Below, piece after piece: positions 30,169-40,632 of a stretch of DNA of 64,000 bases. A program made the position numbers and the translations under genes. Each line of letters opens with the position of its first letter. Position 1 is the first letter of the stretch. The DNA is from Sodalis sp. Ffu. GTDB taxonomy: Bacteria > Pseudomonadota > Gammaproteobacteria > Enterobacterales > Enterobacteriaceae. Under the pieces are notes generated by a model. That model was given only the letters and a program-made list of their open reading frames with translations, searched no databases and was not told the origin of the DNA. The stretch covers positions 156,001 to 220,000 of the forward strand of contig CP072944.1 of assembly GCA_024748595.1 (NCBI GenBank), written 5' to 3'.

Positions 30169-31458
30169 ATGAAATTGTACAATATAAAGGAACATAACGA
30201 GCAGGTCAGTTTCGCCCATGCAATCAAGCAGGGCATTGGCCGTCAGCAAGGGCTGTTTTTTCCAATGGCTTTACCTGAATTTACTCTGATTGAGATCGAA
30301 GCTTTATTAAAAATGGATTTTATCAGCCGCAGCGCCCGCATTTTGTCTGCCTATATCGGAGATGAACTACCGCTGGCGCGAGTGTTTAAGTGTGTGGCAG
30401 CTGCTTTTGAATTTCTGGCGCCGGTGGTGTCTATCAGCGACGATATTGCAACTCTGGAGTTGTTCCATGGTCCTACACTATCTTTCAAGGATTTCGGTAG
30501 TCGTTTTATGGCACAAATGCTTATCGAGATGGGTCAGGAACATCCGGTAACCATCTTAACGGCTACTTCCGGTGATACAGGAGCTGCGGTGGCGCATGCT
30601 TTCTATGGTCTTGAGAATGTGTATATAGTGATCCTTTATCCACAGAGAAAAATCAGTCCGCTGCAGGAGAAGCTATTTTGTACGTTGGGCGGTAATATTC
30701 ACACTGTGGCCGTGGATGGTGATTTCGATGCTTGTCAGTTGTTGGTGAAACAAGCGTTTGATGATAAAGAGTTGAAACAAATATTGGGGTTGAACTCTGC
30801 CAACTCTATCAATATCAGCCGTTTGTTGGCGCAGATTTGCTACTATTTTGAAGCAATGGCGCAACTACCGCCGCGGGCGCGCAATCAGTTAGTGATTTCT
30901 GTGCCGAGCGGTAATTTTGGCAATTTGACGGCTGGCTTGATGGCCAAATCTCTCGGTCTTCCTGTGAAACGCTTTATTGCTGCTACTAATGCCAATGATA
31001 CTGTGCCGCGTTTTCTTCGCGATGGTCAGTGGCGGCCTAACACTACAATTGCGACTATGTCCAATGCTATGGATGTGAGTCAGCCGAATAACTGGCCACG
31101 GGTAGAAGAATTGTGCCGTTGCAAAAATTGGCAATTGAATACTCTGGCCTATGGCTGCATTGATGATGCTACCACAGTTGAGACAATTCAGGAGATGGCT
31201 GCACTGGGTTATATTTCTGAGCCGCATGCCGCTATTGCTTACCGGTTGCTGCGTGATCAACTGCAACCCAGCGAATTTGGTCTATTCCTTGGGACTGCTC
31301 ATCCTGCCAAATTCAAAGAGTTAGTGGAGAGTGTTCTTGGTCAAAATCTACAGTTGCCGCAAGTGTTAGCGGCACGTGCTGCGTTATCGCTATTGTCGCA
31401 TCGAATGCCAGCGCAGTTTAGCTCTCTGCGTGAGCTGCTGCTGGCTTTACCTCATTGA
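30169..31458 (+). CDS. thrC: Threonine synthase
   Basis: PLP enzyme that converts O-phosphohomoserine to threonine. The 429 residues (E. coli 428) begin MKLYNIKEHNEQVSFAHAI. The PLP lysine is in HGPTLSFKDFGSRF, with TATSGDTGAAVAHAF, SVPSGNFGNLTAGL and the C-terminal FLGTAHPAKF. Only three bases separate it from thrB. With thrAB it completes threonine synthesis from aspartate semialdehyde onward, apart from asd, which is not here. Confidence 0.98.
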   Translation: MKLYNIKEHNEQVSFAHAIKQGIGRQQGLFFPMALPEFTLIEIEALLKMDFISRSARILSAYIGDELPLARVFKCVAAAFEFLAPVVSISDDIATLELFHGPTLSFKDFGSRFMAQMLIEMGQEHPVTILTATSGDTGAAVAHAFYGLENVYIVILYPQRKISPLQEKLFCTLGGNIHTVAVDGDFDACQLLVKQAFDDKELKQILGLNSANSINISRLLAQICYYFEAMAQLPPRARNQLVISVPSGNFGNLTAGLMAKSLGLPVKRFIAATNANDTVPRFLRDGQWRPNTTIATMSNAMDVSQPNNWPRVEELCRCKNWQLNTLAYGCIDDATTVETIQEMAALGYISEPHAAIAYRLLRDQLQPSEFGLFLGTAHPAKFKELVESVLGQNLQLPQVLAARAALSLLSHRMPAQFSSLRELLLALPH

Positions 31459-31537
31459 AAAGTGCCATAAATGGCCAGTGCTATCGTTACAGATAGAGGA
31501 TGATTAAATCTAATTGTAGTGCAACGTTAGAATTTTA

Positions 31538-31620
31538 TTGAATAAGTCGAATTTTGTTCTAAATTAAGTGATAATAATGAACTATTCTAAAAATTTTTAA
31601 ATAGCAAGAAAATAGTTGAA
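31538..31620 (+). repeat. Repeat family R1, probable copy 6
   Basis: Begins TTGAATAAGTCGAATTTTGT and contains AAGTGATAATAATGAACTATT, which lines up with CAAGTGGTATGAACAATTTG of copy 4. The right end is not clear. Confidence 0.4.
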
Positions 31621-31785
31621 ATTGTGCGATTACCGATAATCACCATGATCAAACACGGATCACTGATATTCTAGTATGAAGGTTGGAATGGGTTATTTAA
31701 AAAAGGTGTCCAATATGCTATTTTGAGAAGCCATAATGAGTTTTTGGCCTGATAAGGCCAACATTAGAGATTTTATACTATACTT

Positions 31786-31982
31786 CATTAGTATGAGATA
31801 AAATATCTATGATCATGAGAGGATCTCGATACGCGGTAAGTTTGCTCATATTGTTATTGACGCTATTGGGTTGAAGATTTTGGGTGAAAGGGAATGGAAA
31901 TAGTTAGAATATATAGTCAGGAATAGCACCGTATTTGGCACAAGCTTTATGTGGTATCGATAGCATGACATATGACATTATT
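31786..31982 (+). pseudogene. IS5-family transposase relic 3
   Basis: The plus strand reads ISIRGKFAHIVIDAIGLK, ILGEREWK and, after shifts, HRIWHKLYVVIDSMTYDII. This follows the IS903-group segments TRGEIAHLVIDSTGLK, VFGEGEWK and RIWRKLHLAVDSNTHEVI. It is frameshifted and interrupted. It lies at the thrC-carA junction, a second junction absent from E. coli. Confidence 0.75.
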
Positions 31983-32469
31983 AGCTTTTAGTTTTTTTAA
32001 TTTAGTCGACTATAAATTTTATTATTATAGTTTCCTCCATTTAGGGATTGCAAATGGTTTGGTCGAGTAGCGTCAACAATTTTGTTGTATTACGAATTGT
32101 AGATAAATGTTAAGCTAAGTTGGAATATTTATTAGCTATATAGCTTCTTAAAATAGCATGTTATAGATTTTCGAAGCCGTCTTATTTTGTATATCAGAAA
32201 ATAAGCTGATGTATCAATCAATTAGACATTAATATGCGTTTGACGTTGAATTAATAATTTTAATTTTTATTAATTAGAAAATCTATATTGTTAAATAAAT
32301 ATAGAATCAATAAAAACAGCTATTATGGTAGACAAAATACGAAGTCATCTTTAAAATGTAAACAGTTTAACAAAATGTTATCGTAGAAGTATTTTTTGTA
32401 TTGATTTATTTCTATTTAGTTGAATAAATAAATCCAAATATAATGATTGAATATTTCTTGGAGGATGTG

Positions 32470-33621
32470 TTGATAAAGTCTGCTTTATTGATTTTAGAAA
32501 ACGGAACCCTATTCCACGGTCGAGCTATAGGGGTGGAAGGGATGGCCGTGGGGGAAGTAGTCTTTAATACGTCAATGACTGGTTATCAAGAAATTCTTAC
32601 TGATCCTTCCTATTTTCGCCAAATCGTTACACTCACTTACCCTCATATCGGGAATGTTGGTATCAATGAAGCAGATAACGAATCTTTACGCATACAAGCA
32701 CAGGGTGTGGTTATCCGGGACATTTCATTGATCGCCAGCAATTTTCGCCATACGATGTCGCTATCAAATTATCTAACACAGCAGAATATTGTCGGCATTG
32801 CCGATATCGATACCCGTAAATTGACTCGTTTGCTGAGGGAGAAAGGCGCCCAAAATGGTTGCATCATCGCTGGTGATGCGCCTGATGCGAAGCTTGCACT
32901 TCGCAAAGCGCGCGAATTTCCTGGTCTGAGTAAGATAGATTTGGTGAAAGAAGTTAGCACTACTGAACAATATAGCTGGACCCAGGGCAGTTGGAGCCTT
33001 GGGCGTGGGCTGCCGGCGCCTTCGACCGATTTACCTTATCACGTTGTTGCTTATGATTTCGGTATCAAACGCAATATTATGCGCATGTTGGTGGATCGTG
33101 GTTGCCGGTTAACGGTAGTACCGGCGCAGACACCGGCGCAGGTAGTGCTGGACATGCATCCTGATGGTATATTCCTGGCCAACGGACCAGGGGATCCGGC
33201 ACCGTGCGACTATGCTATCAGCTCCATCCAGACATTTTTGACCACTGATATCCCGTTGTTTGGTATTTGCTTGGGCCATCAGTTATTAGCGTTGGCTAGT
33301 GGGGCTAAAACGATAAAGATGAAGTTTGGCCACCATGGTGGCAACCATCCAGTGAAAGATCTAGATGCAAAAAGGGTAATGATCACCGCTCAGAACCATG
33401 GTTTTGCGGTGGATGAAAATACGCTTCCTGCCACATTAAAAGTAACCCATGTTTCGTTGTTTGACGGCACGCTTCAGGGGATACATCGCACTGATAAACC
33501 GGCGTTTAGCTTTCAAGGGCACCCGGAAGCCAGCCCGGGATCTCATGATGCTGCGCCGCTTTTTGATCACTTTATAGAACTCATCAACATTTATCGTTCT
33601 CAGCCAAACTCACTAGGATAG
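32470..33621 (+). CDS. carA: Carbamoyl-phosphate synthase small subunit
   Basis: Glutamine amidotransferase subunit that feeds ammonia to CarB for arginine and pyrimidine synthesis. The start is TTG at 32470 ([13 protein letters not shown]), as in E. coli carA, with GGAGG at 32460-32464. This gives 383 residues, against 392 from the ATG at 32443. The catalytic cysteine is in [15 protein letters not shown], with the His/Glu pair in [10 protein letters not shown], and [10 protein letters not shown] is also present. It lies 9 bp before carB. In E. coli it follows dapB directly, and that link is broken here. Confidence 0.96.
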   Translation: MIKSALLILENGTLFHGRAIGVEGMAVGEVVFNTSMTGYQEILTDPSYFRQIVTLTYPHIGNVGINEADNESLRIQAQGVVIRDISLIASNFRHTMSLSNYLTQQNIVGIADIDTRKLTRLLREKGAQNGCIIAGDAPDAKLALRKAREFPGLSKIDLVKEVSTTEQYSWTQGSWSLGRGLPAPSTDLPYHVVAYDFGIKRNIMRMLVDRGCRLTVVPAQTPAQVVLDMHPDGIFLANGPGDPAPCDYAISSIQTFLTTDIPLFGICLGHQLLALASGAKTIKMKFGHHGGNHPVKDLDAKRVMITAQNHGFAVDENTLPATLKVTHVSLFDGTLQGIHRTDKPAFSFQGHPEASPGSHDAAPLFDHFIELINIYRSQPNSLG

Positions 33622-33630
33622 GAGCCTGAT

Positions 33631-36600
33631 ATGCCAAAGCGTACCGATATAAAAAGTATCTTGATCTTGGGATCGGGACCAATTGTTATTGGTCAGGCTT
33701 GCGAGTTCGATTACTCCGGCGCGCAGGCGTGCAAGGCTCTGCGTGAAGAAGGATACCATATCGTGCTGGTAAACTCCAATCCTGCGACCATCATGACCGA
33801 TCCAGACATAGCAGACGTCACCTATATCGAGCCTATTCACTGGGAAGTGGTGTATAAAATTATTGAAAAGGAGCGTCCTGATGCCTTATTACCCACCATG
33901 GGTGGTCAGACGGCACTGAACTGTGCGTTAGACCTATCTCGTAAAGAGATTTTAAAAGCGTTCGGTGTGGAGATGATTGGTGCTACAGCGAACGCCATCA
34001 ACAAAGCAGAAAACCGCCCGCGTTTTGACAAGGCTATGAAAAAAATTGGTTTAGAAACCGCGCGCTCTGGTTTTGCTCATAATATTGAAGAGGCGATGGC
34101 GGTAGCATCAGCGGTCGGTTTTCCCTGTATTATTCGTCCTTCGTTCACTATGGGGGGTACCGGTGGGGGTATCGCTTACAATCGTGAAGAATTTGCAAGG
34201 ATTTGCGCACACGGATTAGATATTTCTCCCACCAATGAGATTTTGATCGATGAATCACTTATTGGCTGGAAAGAGTATGAGATGGAGGCGGTGCGCGATA
34301 TGAAGGATAACTGCATTATCGTCTGCTCTATCGAAAACTTTGATCCGATGGGTATTCACACTGGTGACTCGATTACTGTTGCACCGGCACAGACCTTGAC
34401 CGATAAAGAATATCAAATTATGCGTAACGCCTCGATGGCTGTATTGCGTGAAATTGGTGTAGAAAATGGTGGTTCTAATGTGCAATTCTCTGTAAATCCT
34501 GAGACCGGGCGGCTGCTCATCATCGAAATGAACCCACGAGTATCGCGTTCCTCAGCGTTGGCTTCCAAGGCGACCGGTTTCCCTATTGCCAAGGTTGCCG
34601 CGAAGCTGGCGGTGGGCTACACTCTTGATGAGTTGATGAATGATATTACCGGTGGTCGTACTCCAGCATCCTTTGAGCCATCTATCGATTATGTGGTCAC
34701 AAAAATCCCGCGTTTTAATTTTGAAAAATTTTCAAGTAGCAATAATCGCTTGACCACGCAGATGAAATCGGTGGGTGAGGTGATGGGTATTGGCCGTACG
34801 CAGCAAGAATCGCTGCAAAAAGCTTTGCGTGGGTTAGAAGTAGGCGTCAGCGGTTTCGATCCCAAGGTGAACCTGGATGACCCGGAGGCTTTGACTACCA
34901 TTCGTCGTGAATTGAAAGACGCTGGTAGTGACCGTATCTGGTATGTGGCTGATGCTTTCCGCGCTGGCATGTCGGTGGATGAGGCCTTTAACTTAACTAA
35001 CATCGACCGTTGGTTCTTGGTGCAAATTGAAGAGCTAGTTAAACTAGAGAATGATGTGGCGGAGCGCGGTGTAGCTGCCCTTAGTGCAGATTATCTGCGT
35101 ATGCTAAAACGCAAGGGTTTTGCCGATGCTCGTCTGGCGAAGTTAGTAGGCGTGTCGGAAACTGAGATCCGTAAATTGCGAGAAAGCTATAACCTACATC
35201 CGGTGTATAAAAGAGTGGATAGCTGTGCCACGGAGTTTGCTACTGATACCGCCTATATGTATTCCACTTACGATGAGGAGTGTGAATCCGATCCTTATCA
35301 GGTTCGCGAAAAAATTATGGTGCTGGGCGGTGGACCAAATCGTATCGGACAGGGTATCGAATTTGACTATTGTTGTGTCCATGCATTACAGGCGTTGCGC
35401 GAGGACGGTTATGAGACCATTATGGTAAACTGTAATCCTGAGACTGTTTCCACTGATTACGATACCTCAGATCGTCTTTATTTTGAACCGGTTACCTTGG
35501 AAGATGTGTTGGAGATTGTACGCATCGAAAAACCAAAGGGAGTGATTGTCCAGTACGGTGGCCAAACTCCACTAAACCTGGCTCGTGCGCTGGAAGCAGC
35601 CAGGGTTCTGATTATTGGCACCAGTCCTGACGCTATTGATCGTGCAGAAAATAGGGAACGTTTCCAGCTTACGGTTCAACGCCTAGGGTTGAAGCAGCCA
35701 GTTAATGCTAGCGTCAGCACTATCGATCTGGCGGTAGAGAAAGCGTCGGCCATCGGTTACCCGCTGGTAGTTCGTCCCTCTTATGTTCTTGGCGGTCAGG
35801 CAATGGAAATAGTTTATGATAACGTGGACCTGCTGCGATATTTTCATAATGCGGTCAGTGTGTCTAATGATGCGCCGGTTTTGCTTGACCAATTTCTTGA
35901 TGATGCAGTGGAGGTAGATGTGGATGCTGTCTGTGACGGTGAAACTGTATTAATCGGCGGCATTATGGAGCATATTGAACAGGCCGGTGTGCACTCTGGC
36001 GACTCGGCTTGTTCGTTGCCAGCCTATACGCTAAATGACGAAATTCAGGACGTCATGCGCCAGCAAGTGAAAAAACTAGCGTTTGAGCTTCAGGTGCGTG
36101 GTTTGATGAACGTCCAATTCGCGGTGAAGGATAATGAGGTGTATATCATTGAAGTAAACCCGCGCGCATCCCGTACCGTCCCCTTTGTTTCCAAAGCAAC
36201 CGGCATAGCGTTGGCGAAATTATCTGCCCGGGTCATGGTTGGTAAATCTCTCGCTGAACAGGGCATCACCCGAGAAGTGATCCCTCCTTATTACTCGGTG
36301 AAAGAAGTGGTGCTGCCGTTCAACAAGTTTCCATGTGTCGACCCGATTCTCGGCCCGGAAATGCGTTCTACTGGTGAAGTGATGGGGGTAGGCCGTACTT
36401 TCGCCGAAGCATTCGCTAAAGCGATGCTAGGTAGTCGGTCGCGTATAAAGAAAAGCGGTCGGGTATTGCTATCGGTGCGCGAAGAGGATAAGGATCGAGT
36501 GGTGGATCTAGCGGCTAAATTACTTAAGCACGGATTTGAATTGGACGCTACCCATGGTACTGCGATGATTTTGAATAAGGCCGGTATCAATTCGCGTTTG

Positions 36601-36855
36601 GTGAACAAAGTGCATGAAGGTCGGCCGCATATTCAAGACCGGATTAAAAATGGTGAATATAGCTACATCGTCAATACTACTGCCGGACGTCAGGCGATTG
36701 AGGATTCCAAGCTGATTCGTAGCAGTGCTCTGCTATATAAAGTGCATTACGATACTACGTTAAATGGCGGTTTTGCCACCGCTATGTCGCTCAATGCCGA
36801 TGCTACCGCACAAGTGATTTCAGTGCAGGAGATGCACGCACAAATTATCAGATAA
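33631..36855 (+). CDS. carB: Carbamoyl-phosphate synthase large subunit
   Basis: Makes carbamoyl phosphate from bicarbonate, ammonia and two ATP. The 1074 residues (E. coli 1073) comprise two ATP-grasp halves: the first opens [20 protein letters not shown], the second [20 protein letters not shown]. Both carry [18 protein letters not shown] / [18 protein letters not shown] segments, followed by a C-terminal allosteric domain. It is second in carAB. Intact synthesis supports pyrimidine and possibly arginine production. Confidence 0.98.
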   Translation: MPKRTDIKSILILGSGPIVIGQACEFDYSGAQACKALREEGYHIVLVNSNPATIMTDPDIADVTYIEPIHWEVVYKIIEKERPDALLPTMGGQTALNCALDLSRKEILKAFGVEMIGATANAINKAENRPRFDKAMKKIGLETARSGFAHNIEEAMAVASAVGFPCIIRPSFTMGGTGGGIAYNREEFARICAHGLDISPTNEILIDESLIGWKEYEMEAVRDMKDNCIIVCSIENFDPMGIHTGDSITVAPAQTLTDKEYQIMRNASMAVLREIGVENGGSNVQFSVNPETGRLLIIEMNPRVSRSSALASKATGFPIAKVAAKLAVGYTLDELMNDITGGRTPASFEPSIDYVVTKIPRFNFEKFSSSNNRLTTQMKSVGEVMGIGRTQQESLQKALRGLEVGVSGFDPKVNLDDPEALTTIRRELKDAGSDRIWYVADAFRAGMSVDEAFNLTNIDRWFLVQIEELVKLENDVAERGVAALSADYLRMLKRKGFADARLAKLVGVSETEIRKLRESYNLHPVYKRVDSCATEFATDTAYMYSTYDEECESDPYQVREKIMVLGGGPNRIGQGIEFDYCCVHALQALREDGYETIMVNCNPETVSTDYDTSDRLYFEPVTLEDVLEIVRIEKPKGVIVQYGGQTPLNLARALEAARVLIIGTSPDAIDRAENRERFQLTVQRLGLKQPVNASVSTIDLAVEKASAIGYPLVVRPSYVLGGQAMEIVYDNVDLLRYFHNAVSVSNDAPVLLDQFLDDAVEVDVDAVCDGETVLIGGIMEHIEQAGVHSGDSACSLPAYTLNDEIQDVMRQQVKKLAFELQVRGLMNVQFAVKDNEVYIIEVNPRASRTVPFVSKATGIALAKLSARVMVGKSLAEQGITREVIPPYYSVKEVVLPFNKFPCVDPILGPEMRSTGEVMGVGRTFAEAFAKAMLGSRSRIKKSGRVLLSVREEDKDRVVDLAAKLLKHGFELDATHGTAMILNKAGINSRLVNKVHEGRPHIQDRIKNGEYSYIVNTTAGRQAIEDSKLIRSSALLYKVHYDTTLNGGFATAMSLNADATAQVISVQEMHAQIIR

Positions 36856-36987
36856 CTCCACCATGAGTGTTCGTAAAATGGGACTTCGCATTTTTTATGA
36901 TTTTTACCGCAAGTTTAATTAATTTTCCCTGCCATGGTAGAGATTTAAGCGTTTCTTAAAATTTATTACGCTTTATTAATGTGATTA

Positions 36988-37016
36988 TCGACGCTTTGAA
37001 TTTTTTTTCGTATAGT
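36988..37016 (+). promoter_or_regulatory. Probable sigma-70 promoter of folA
   Basis: TCGACG (36988-36993) and TATAGT (37011-37016) are 17 bp apart, with 4/6 and 5/6 matches to consensus. The start codon lies about 30 bp downstream of the -10 box, so the leader would be short. Confidence 0.5.
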
Positions 37017-37045
37017 GCCAGCAATTTTATTACCGTAGGTTTTCT

Positions 37046-37525
37046 ATGATTATTAGTTTGATTGCTGCGTTGGCAATAGGTCGTGTAATTGGAAAAGATA
37101 ATGCCATGCCCTGGCATCTTTCCGCTGATTTGGCATGGTTTAAAAGTCATACCATTAATAAACCGGTGATAATGGGTCGCAAAACTTTTGTTTCCATCCA
37201 TAAGCCGCTACCGAGCAGATTAAATATAGTGTTGAGTCGTGATCCGATACATGATCCCGGCGTGATATGGGTAACGACAGTTGCTCAGGCGTTAGCGGTG
37301 GCGGGCGATTTGGAGGAGGTCATGGTGATTGGTGGCAGTAAAGTGTATAATTATTTTTTTGCTATGGCCAGCCGGCTCTATTTAACTCATATAGACATCG
37401 AGGTAGATGGAGATACCTGGTTCCCCGATTATAAAACTGATGAGTGGTGCTCTACCTTCAGTAAATTTTATGGCGCCGATGATAAAAACGCCTACAGTTA
37501 TTGCTTTGAAATCCTTGAACGCTGA
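37046..37525 (+). CDS. folA: Dihydrofolate reductase
   Basis: NADPH-dependent reduction of dihydrofolate for one-carbon metabolism. The 159 residues equal E. coli DHFR, beginning [20 protein letters not shown]. The active-site acid is in [15 protein letters not shown], with [32 protein letters not shown] and [18 protein letters not shown]. It lies between carB and convergent apaH, as in E. coli. Confidence 0.97.
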   Translation: MIISLIAALAIGRVIGKDNAMPWHLSADLAWFKSHTINKPVIMGRKTFVSIHKPLPSRLNIVLSRDPIHDPGVIWVTTVAQALAVAGDLEEVMVIGGSKVYNYFFAMASRLYLTHIDIEVDGDTWFPDYKTDEWCSTFSKFYGADDKNAYSYCFEILER

Positions 37526-37643
37526 TTATTGGCGAATATAAATCGTCTTTCGTTGCTACACTGCATATGCCAGATTTATCCCGCACAGGTGTAAATTGTA
37601 TCTCTCAGCTGTTAGTAGTGGTGTTTTCATCGATGTTTTTATC

Positions 37644-38456
37644 TTAGCGATTGGATGATTGGCGGATAAACTTTTTATCTTCCCAACGTAGTAACGTCAA
37701 TTCGTAACCCCAGCAGCAGCTGGTGTCTAGTCCGTAGATGCCAGCAGGTGTTCCTTGTCCCATTAATGACGCCCAATGACCAAAGACGATGCTGTAGCGC
37801 TTTGGTACCGAGCCCGGTAGATTAAACCAAGGACGCAGCGGTGCCGGTGCTTTTTCTGGCGTATCTTTGCAGTTCATTTCCAGTTGGCCGTTGGGAAAAC
37901 AGTAGCGTATGCGAGTAAAAACGTTGGTGCTAAATCGTAAGCGTTCAAGTCCGTTAAGTTTTGTACTCCAATTGTTGGGCATATCGCCATACATAGCGTC
38001 GAGAAATAAGGGATAGTTATCGCTAGCTAGTATATCCTCCACTTCTCGGGCGCACTGTTGAGCGAGCTCGATGTTCCATTGCGGGCTGATACCTGCATGG
38101 ACCATTATCAGTTTTTTCTTTTCATCCACCTGTAGAAAAGGTTGACAGCGGAGCCAGTTAATTAATTCATTGGCGTCGGGCGCCTTCAGCAGTGGTGTTA
38201 TTCGATCTATGGGTTTATTGTGGCTGATACCGGCATAAACTGCCAGCAAATGCAGATCGTGGTTGCCCAACACTATTCGTACGCTATCGCCCAGCCCATG
38301 CACTAGGCGTAGCACCTCTAACGAGTCAGGCCCTCGCGCAACCAGATCGCCTGTTAGCCAGAGCATGTCCAGAGCCGGGTCAAAATGCACCTGAGATAAA
38401 ATGGTCTTCAGTTCGTAATAACAACCGTGAACATCTCCGATTAAGTAAAGAGACAT
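37644..38456 (-). CDS. apaH: Diadenosine tetraphosphatase
   Basis: Symmetrical Ap4A hydrolase of the calcineurin-like metallophosphatase fold. The 270 residues (E. coli 280) have the metal-binding motifs [36 protein letters not shown] and [10 protein letters not shown], and a later FGHWASLMG. It ends the lptD-surA-pdxA-rsmA-apaG-apaH operon. The preceding apaG has decayed, so apaH now follows a 380-bp non-coding leader. Confidence 0.96.
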   Translation of the reverse strand: MSLYLIGDVHGCYYELKTILSQVHFDPALDMLWLTGDLVARGPDSLEVLRLVHGLGDSVRIVLGNHDLHLLAVYAGISHNKPIDRITPLLKAPDANELINWLRCQPFLQVDEKKKLIMVHAGISPQWNIELAQQCAREVEDILASDNYPLFLDAMYGDMPNNWSTKLNGLERLRFSTNVFTRIRYCFPNGQLEMNCKDTPEKAPAPLRPWFNLPGSVPKRYSIVFGHWASLMGQGTPAGIYGLDTSCCWGYELTLLRWEDKKFIRQSSNR

Positions 38457-38470
38457 AATTAGCTTATAAG

Positions 38471-38813
38471 TTAATGTATAAGTTAAGCGAAGATAGGAGT
38501 TGTAATGAAAAATTTCTGCTTTTGATGATCAATTATTTTCATAAATGGCCTTGCAATGTGCCTAAAAATTTTAAGTATCGCGCTGTTGGTATATTGAAAC
38601 TCGTTTTCTATTTTGATCAAGGTATTGTTTGACCACGAGATCCTAGCCCTAGACCGTAGGTTCCTGGTTGTTGGCATTGGCAACTAGTAGCGAACTAGAA
38701 GTTAAACATGATGTTGTCATAGGGTGGTGCATGCAAAAATATATCGATTTTATTGGCTGAAATTGTGTTTTAGTGTATATGCTTTGAACTTGAATCTGGG
38801 GTGAATTAATCAT
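38471..38813 (-). pseudogene. apaG: Decayed apaG
   Basis: Lies between rsmA and apaH, exactly where E. coli has apaG (125 residues, ApaG/DUF525 fold, role unclear). The minus strand starts ATG at 38813 as MINSPQIQVQSIYTKTQ, matching MINSPRVCIQVQSVYIEAQ. After shifts, ANANNQEPTV, stop, G, stop matches ITNGNGRETEVQGEG, and EFQYTNSAILK matches EYQYTSGAIIE. It ends TTPIFA, stop, LIH, stop, against PVFRLAVPTLIH. Several stops and indels show it is dead but still readable along its whole length. Confidence 0.88.
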
Positions 38814-38837
38814 TAGATCGCTTCTGTATTATTCTTG

Positions 38838-39647
38838 TTAGAGGGTACGCATCGATAGTGTGTTAGCTAAACGGCAATATTGCTCGATGCTTAAATTTTC
38901 TGCGCGTAATCTGGCATTAATGCCCAGTTCTGCTAGCTGTTTTGCGCAGAACAGATTAGCCAGGCTATTGAGAATAGTCTTGCGTCGCTGACTGAACGCC
39001 TGGCTGGTAAGCGTAGCTAGTTTGCCCAAATCGCTGACCGGATAGGGACGGGTGGTGTAAGGGACTAATCGAACCACTGCTGAATTTACTTTCGGAGCTG
39101 GATTAAACGAAGTAGATGGCACTTCCAATATAGAGATTATTTGGCAGTGATATTGTGCCATTACGCTGAGTTTGCCATAAGCTTTGCTGTTAGGACCTTC
39201 CACCAGCCGGTTGACCACTTCTTTTTGCAACATAAAGTGCATATCATAGATTGCATCAGTATATTTAAAAAGATGAAATATCAGCGGTGTGGATATATTA
39301 TAAGGCAAATTACCGAATATCCGCAGCGGTTGGCCCATCTGGGCTGATAGGGCGGCAAAATCTACTGTCATAGCATCCTGCTGCACGATGTTCAGTTTTT
39401 GTTGCATAAAAGGATGTTTGGCGAGTCGGACTGCTAGATCGCAGTCAAGTTCAATAACCGTCAGAGATTCAACGCATTTCGCCATTGGTTTGGTCAGAGC
39501 GCCAAGACCTGGGCCAATCTCTACCATTGCTTGTTTGGGTTGTGGATGTATTGCGGCCACGATGGAGTTGATAATATAGTTATCGTGTAAAAAATTTTGG
39601 CCAAATCGCTTGCGCGGCAGATGGTGTTGGTAAACGCGATTATTCAT
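38838..39647 (-). CDS. rsmA: 16S rRNA dimethyladenosine transferase
   Basis: Also called KsgA. It dimethylates two adjacent adenines in helix 45 of 16S rRNA, late in 30S assembly. The 269 residues (E. coli 273) have the SAM-binding [23 protein letters not shown] and VIELDCDLA segments and the catalytic [16 protein letters not shown]. It overlaps the pdxA 3' end by 8 bases in the conserved operon, indicating translational coupling. Confidence 0.97.
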   Translation of the reverse strand: MNNRVYQHHLPRKRFGQNFLHDNYIINSIVAAIHPQPKQAMVEIGPGLGALTKPMAKCVESLTVIELDCDLAVRLAKHPFMQQKLNIVQQDAMTVDFAALSAQMGQPLRIFGNLPYNISTPLIFHLFKYTDAIYDMHFMLQKEVVNRLVEGPNSKAYGKLSVMAQYHCQIISILEVPSTSFNPAPKVNSAVVRLVPYTTRPYPVSDLGKLATLTSQAFSQRRKTILNSLANLFCAKQLAELGINARLRAENLSIEQYCRLANTLSMRTL

Positions 39648-40632
39648 TATGATTGTTTATTATGTCGATGGCTAGATTAAGCGCTGTTTTAATGCTGTCG
39701 GCCTTTGCCTGTCCGGTACCGGCCAATTCAATGGCGGTACCGTGATCAACGGAAGTACGAATAAAAGGAAGACCGAGTGTGATATTCACAGCTCGGCCAA
39801 AGCTCTGACACTTTATCACTGGTAGTCCCTGGTCGTGATACATAGCCATCACAGCATCTGCATGCTGTAGATATTTGGGTTGAAATAAGGTATCGGCAGG
39901 CAGCGGACCAATTAGATTATACCCTGCTCCGCGCAGCTTATCCAGAGCTGGTATGATCACTTCAATTTCTTCGCGCCCCATATGGCCTCCTTCTCCTGCA
40001 TGCGGATTCAGACCACAGATGTATACTCGCGGTTGCGAGATTCCAAAGTATTGTCGTAAATCCTGCATGAGAATGGTAATTATCTCATGTAGTGATTGAC
40101 GGGTAATCGCTTTTGGTACTGCCAAAAGCGGCAGATGAGTGGTAGCTAGAGCTATGCGCAGCGTATCGTTGGCCAGCAGCATCACCACTCGCTTACGTCC
40201 ACTGCGTTTAGCAAGGAACTCGGTATGGCCACTGAATGGAAAGCCTGCGTCATTGATAATCCCTTTGTGCACTGGACCGGTGACCATGGCTGCGAATTCC
40301 CTGCTGAGGCAGCTATCGCAGGCACGGGCCAAGGTCGCTATCACATAGCTGCTATTAGAGGCGTTCAATTTTCCAGGGATTACTCTGGCCGGTGTAGTCA
40401 TTGCCAGCACCGTCAGTTCGCCAGCCGGCCGCGGTAAGGCTGGCCGGTTCGGCTGATAGGGATGCAGCCGCAGTGGCAATTGCAACTCTTGCGCCCGAGC
40501 TATCAACAGAGCGGGATCAGCGCAAATGACTAATTCCACTGGCCAGCTCAGTTGAGCTAGCATGGCGATGAGATCTGGACCTATCCCAGCAGGCTCACCG
40601 GCAGTAATGACAATACGTCGTTTACTGGACAT
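39640..40632 (-). CDS. pdxA: 4-hydroxythreonine-4-phosphate dehydrogenase
   Basis: NAD-dependent oxidation in the DXP-dependent vitamin B6 pathway. The 330 residues match the family length, with [55 protein letters not shown] and the metal-site [13 protein letters not shown]. It overlaps surA by 11 and rsmA by 8 bases. PLP made through this pathway would serve ThrC here. Confidence 0.97.
   Translation of the reverse strand: MSSKRRIVITAGEPAGIGPDLIAMLAQLSWPVELVICADPALLIARAQELQLPLRLHPYQPNRPALPRPAGELTVLAMTTPARVIPGKLNASNSSYVIATLARACDSCLSREFAAMVTGPVHKGIINDAGFPFSGHTEFLAKRSGRKRVVMLLANDTLRIALATTHLPLLAVPKAITRQSLHEIITILMQDLRQYFGISQPRVYICGLNPHAGEGGHMGREEIEVIIPALDKLRGAGYNLIGPLPADTLFQPKYLQHADAVMAMYHDQGLPVIKCQSFGRAVNITLGLPFIRTSVDHGTAIELAGTGQAKADSIKTALNLAIDIINNHNE

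Larger units (their letters stand above)
31459..32469. other. 1 kb gap between thrC and carA
   Basis: Contains an R1-like copy near 31538-31620 (TTGAATAAGTCGAATTTTG, AAGTGATAATAATGAAC) and IS5 relic 3 (31786-31982). The last ~300 bp are extremely A+T rich and presumably hold the carAB promoters. I could not identify PepA, ArgR or IHF sites with confidence. Confidence 0.5.

Noticed and set aside
32443-32469. ATG start nine codons upstream of carA TTG
   Set aside because: The ribosome binding site lies after this ATG, and family alignment begins at the TTG.
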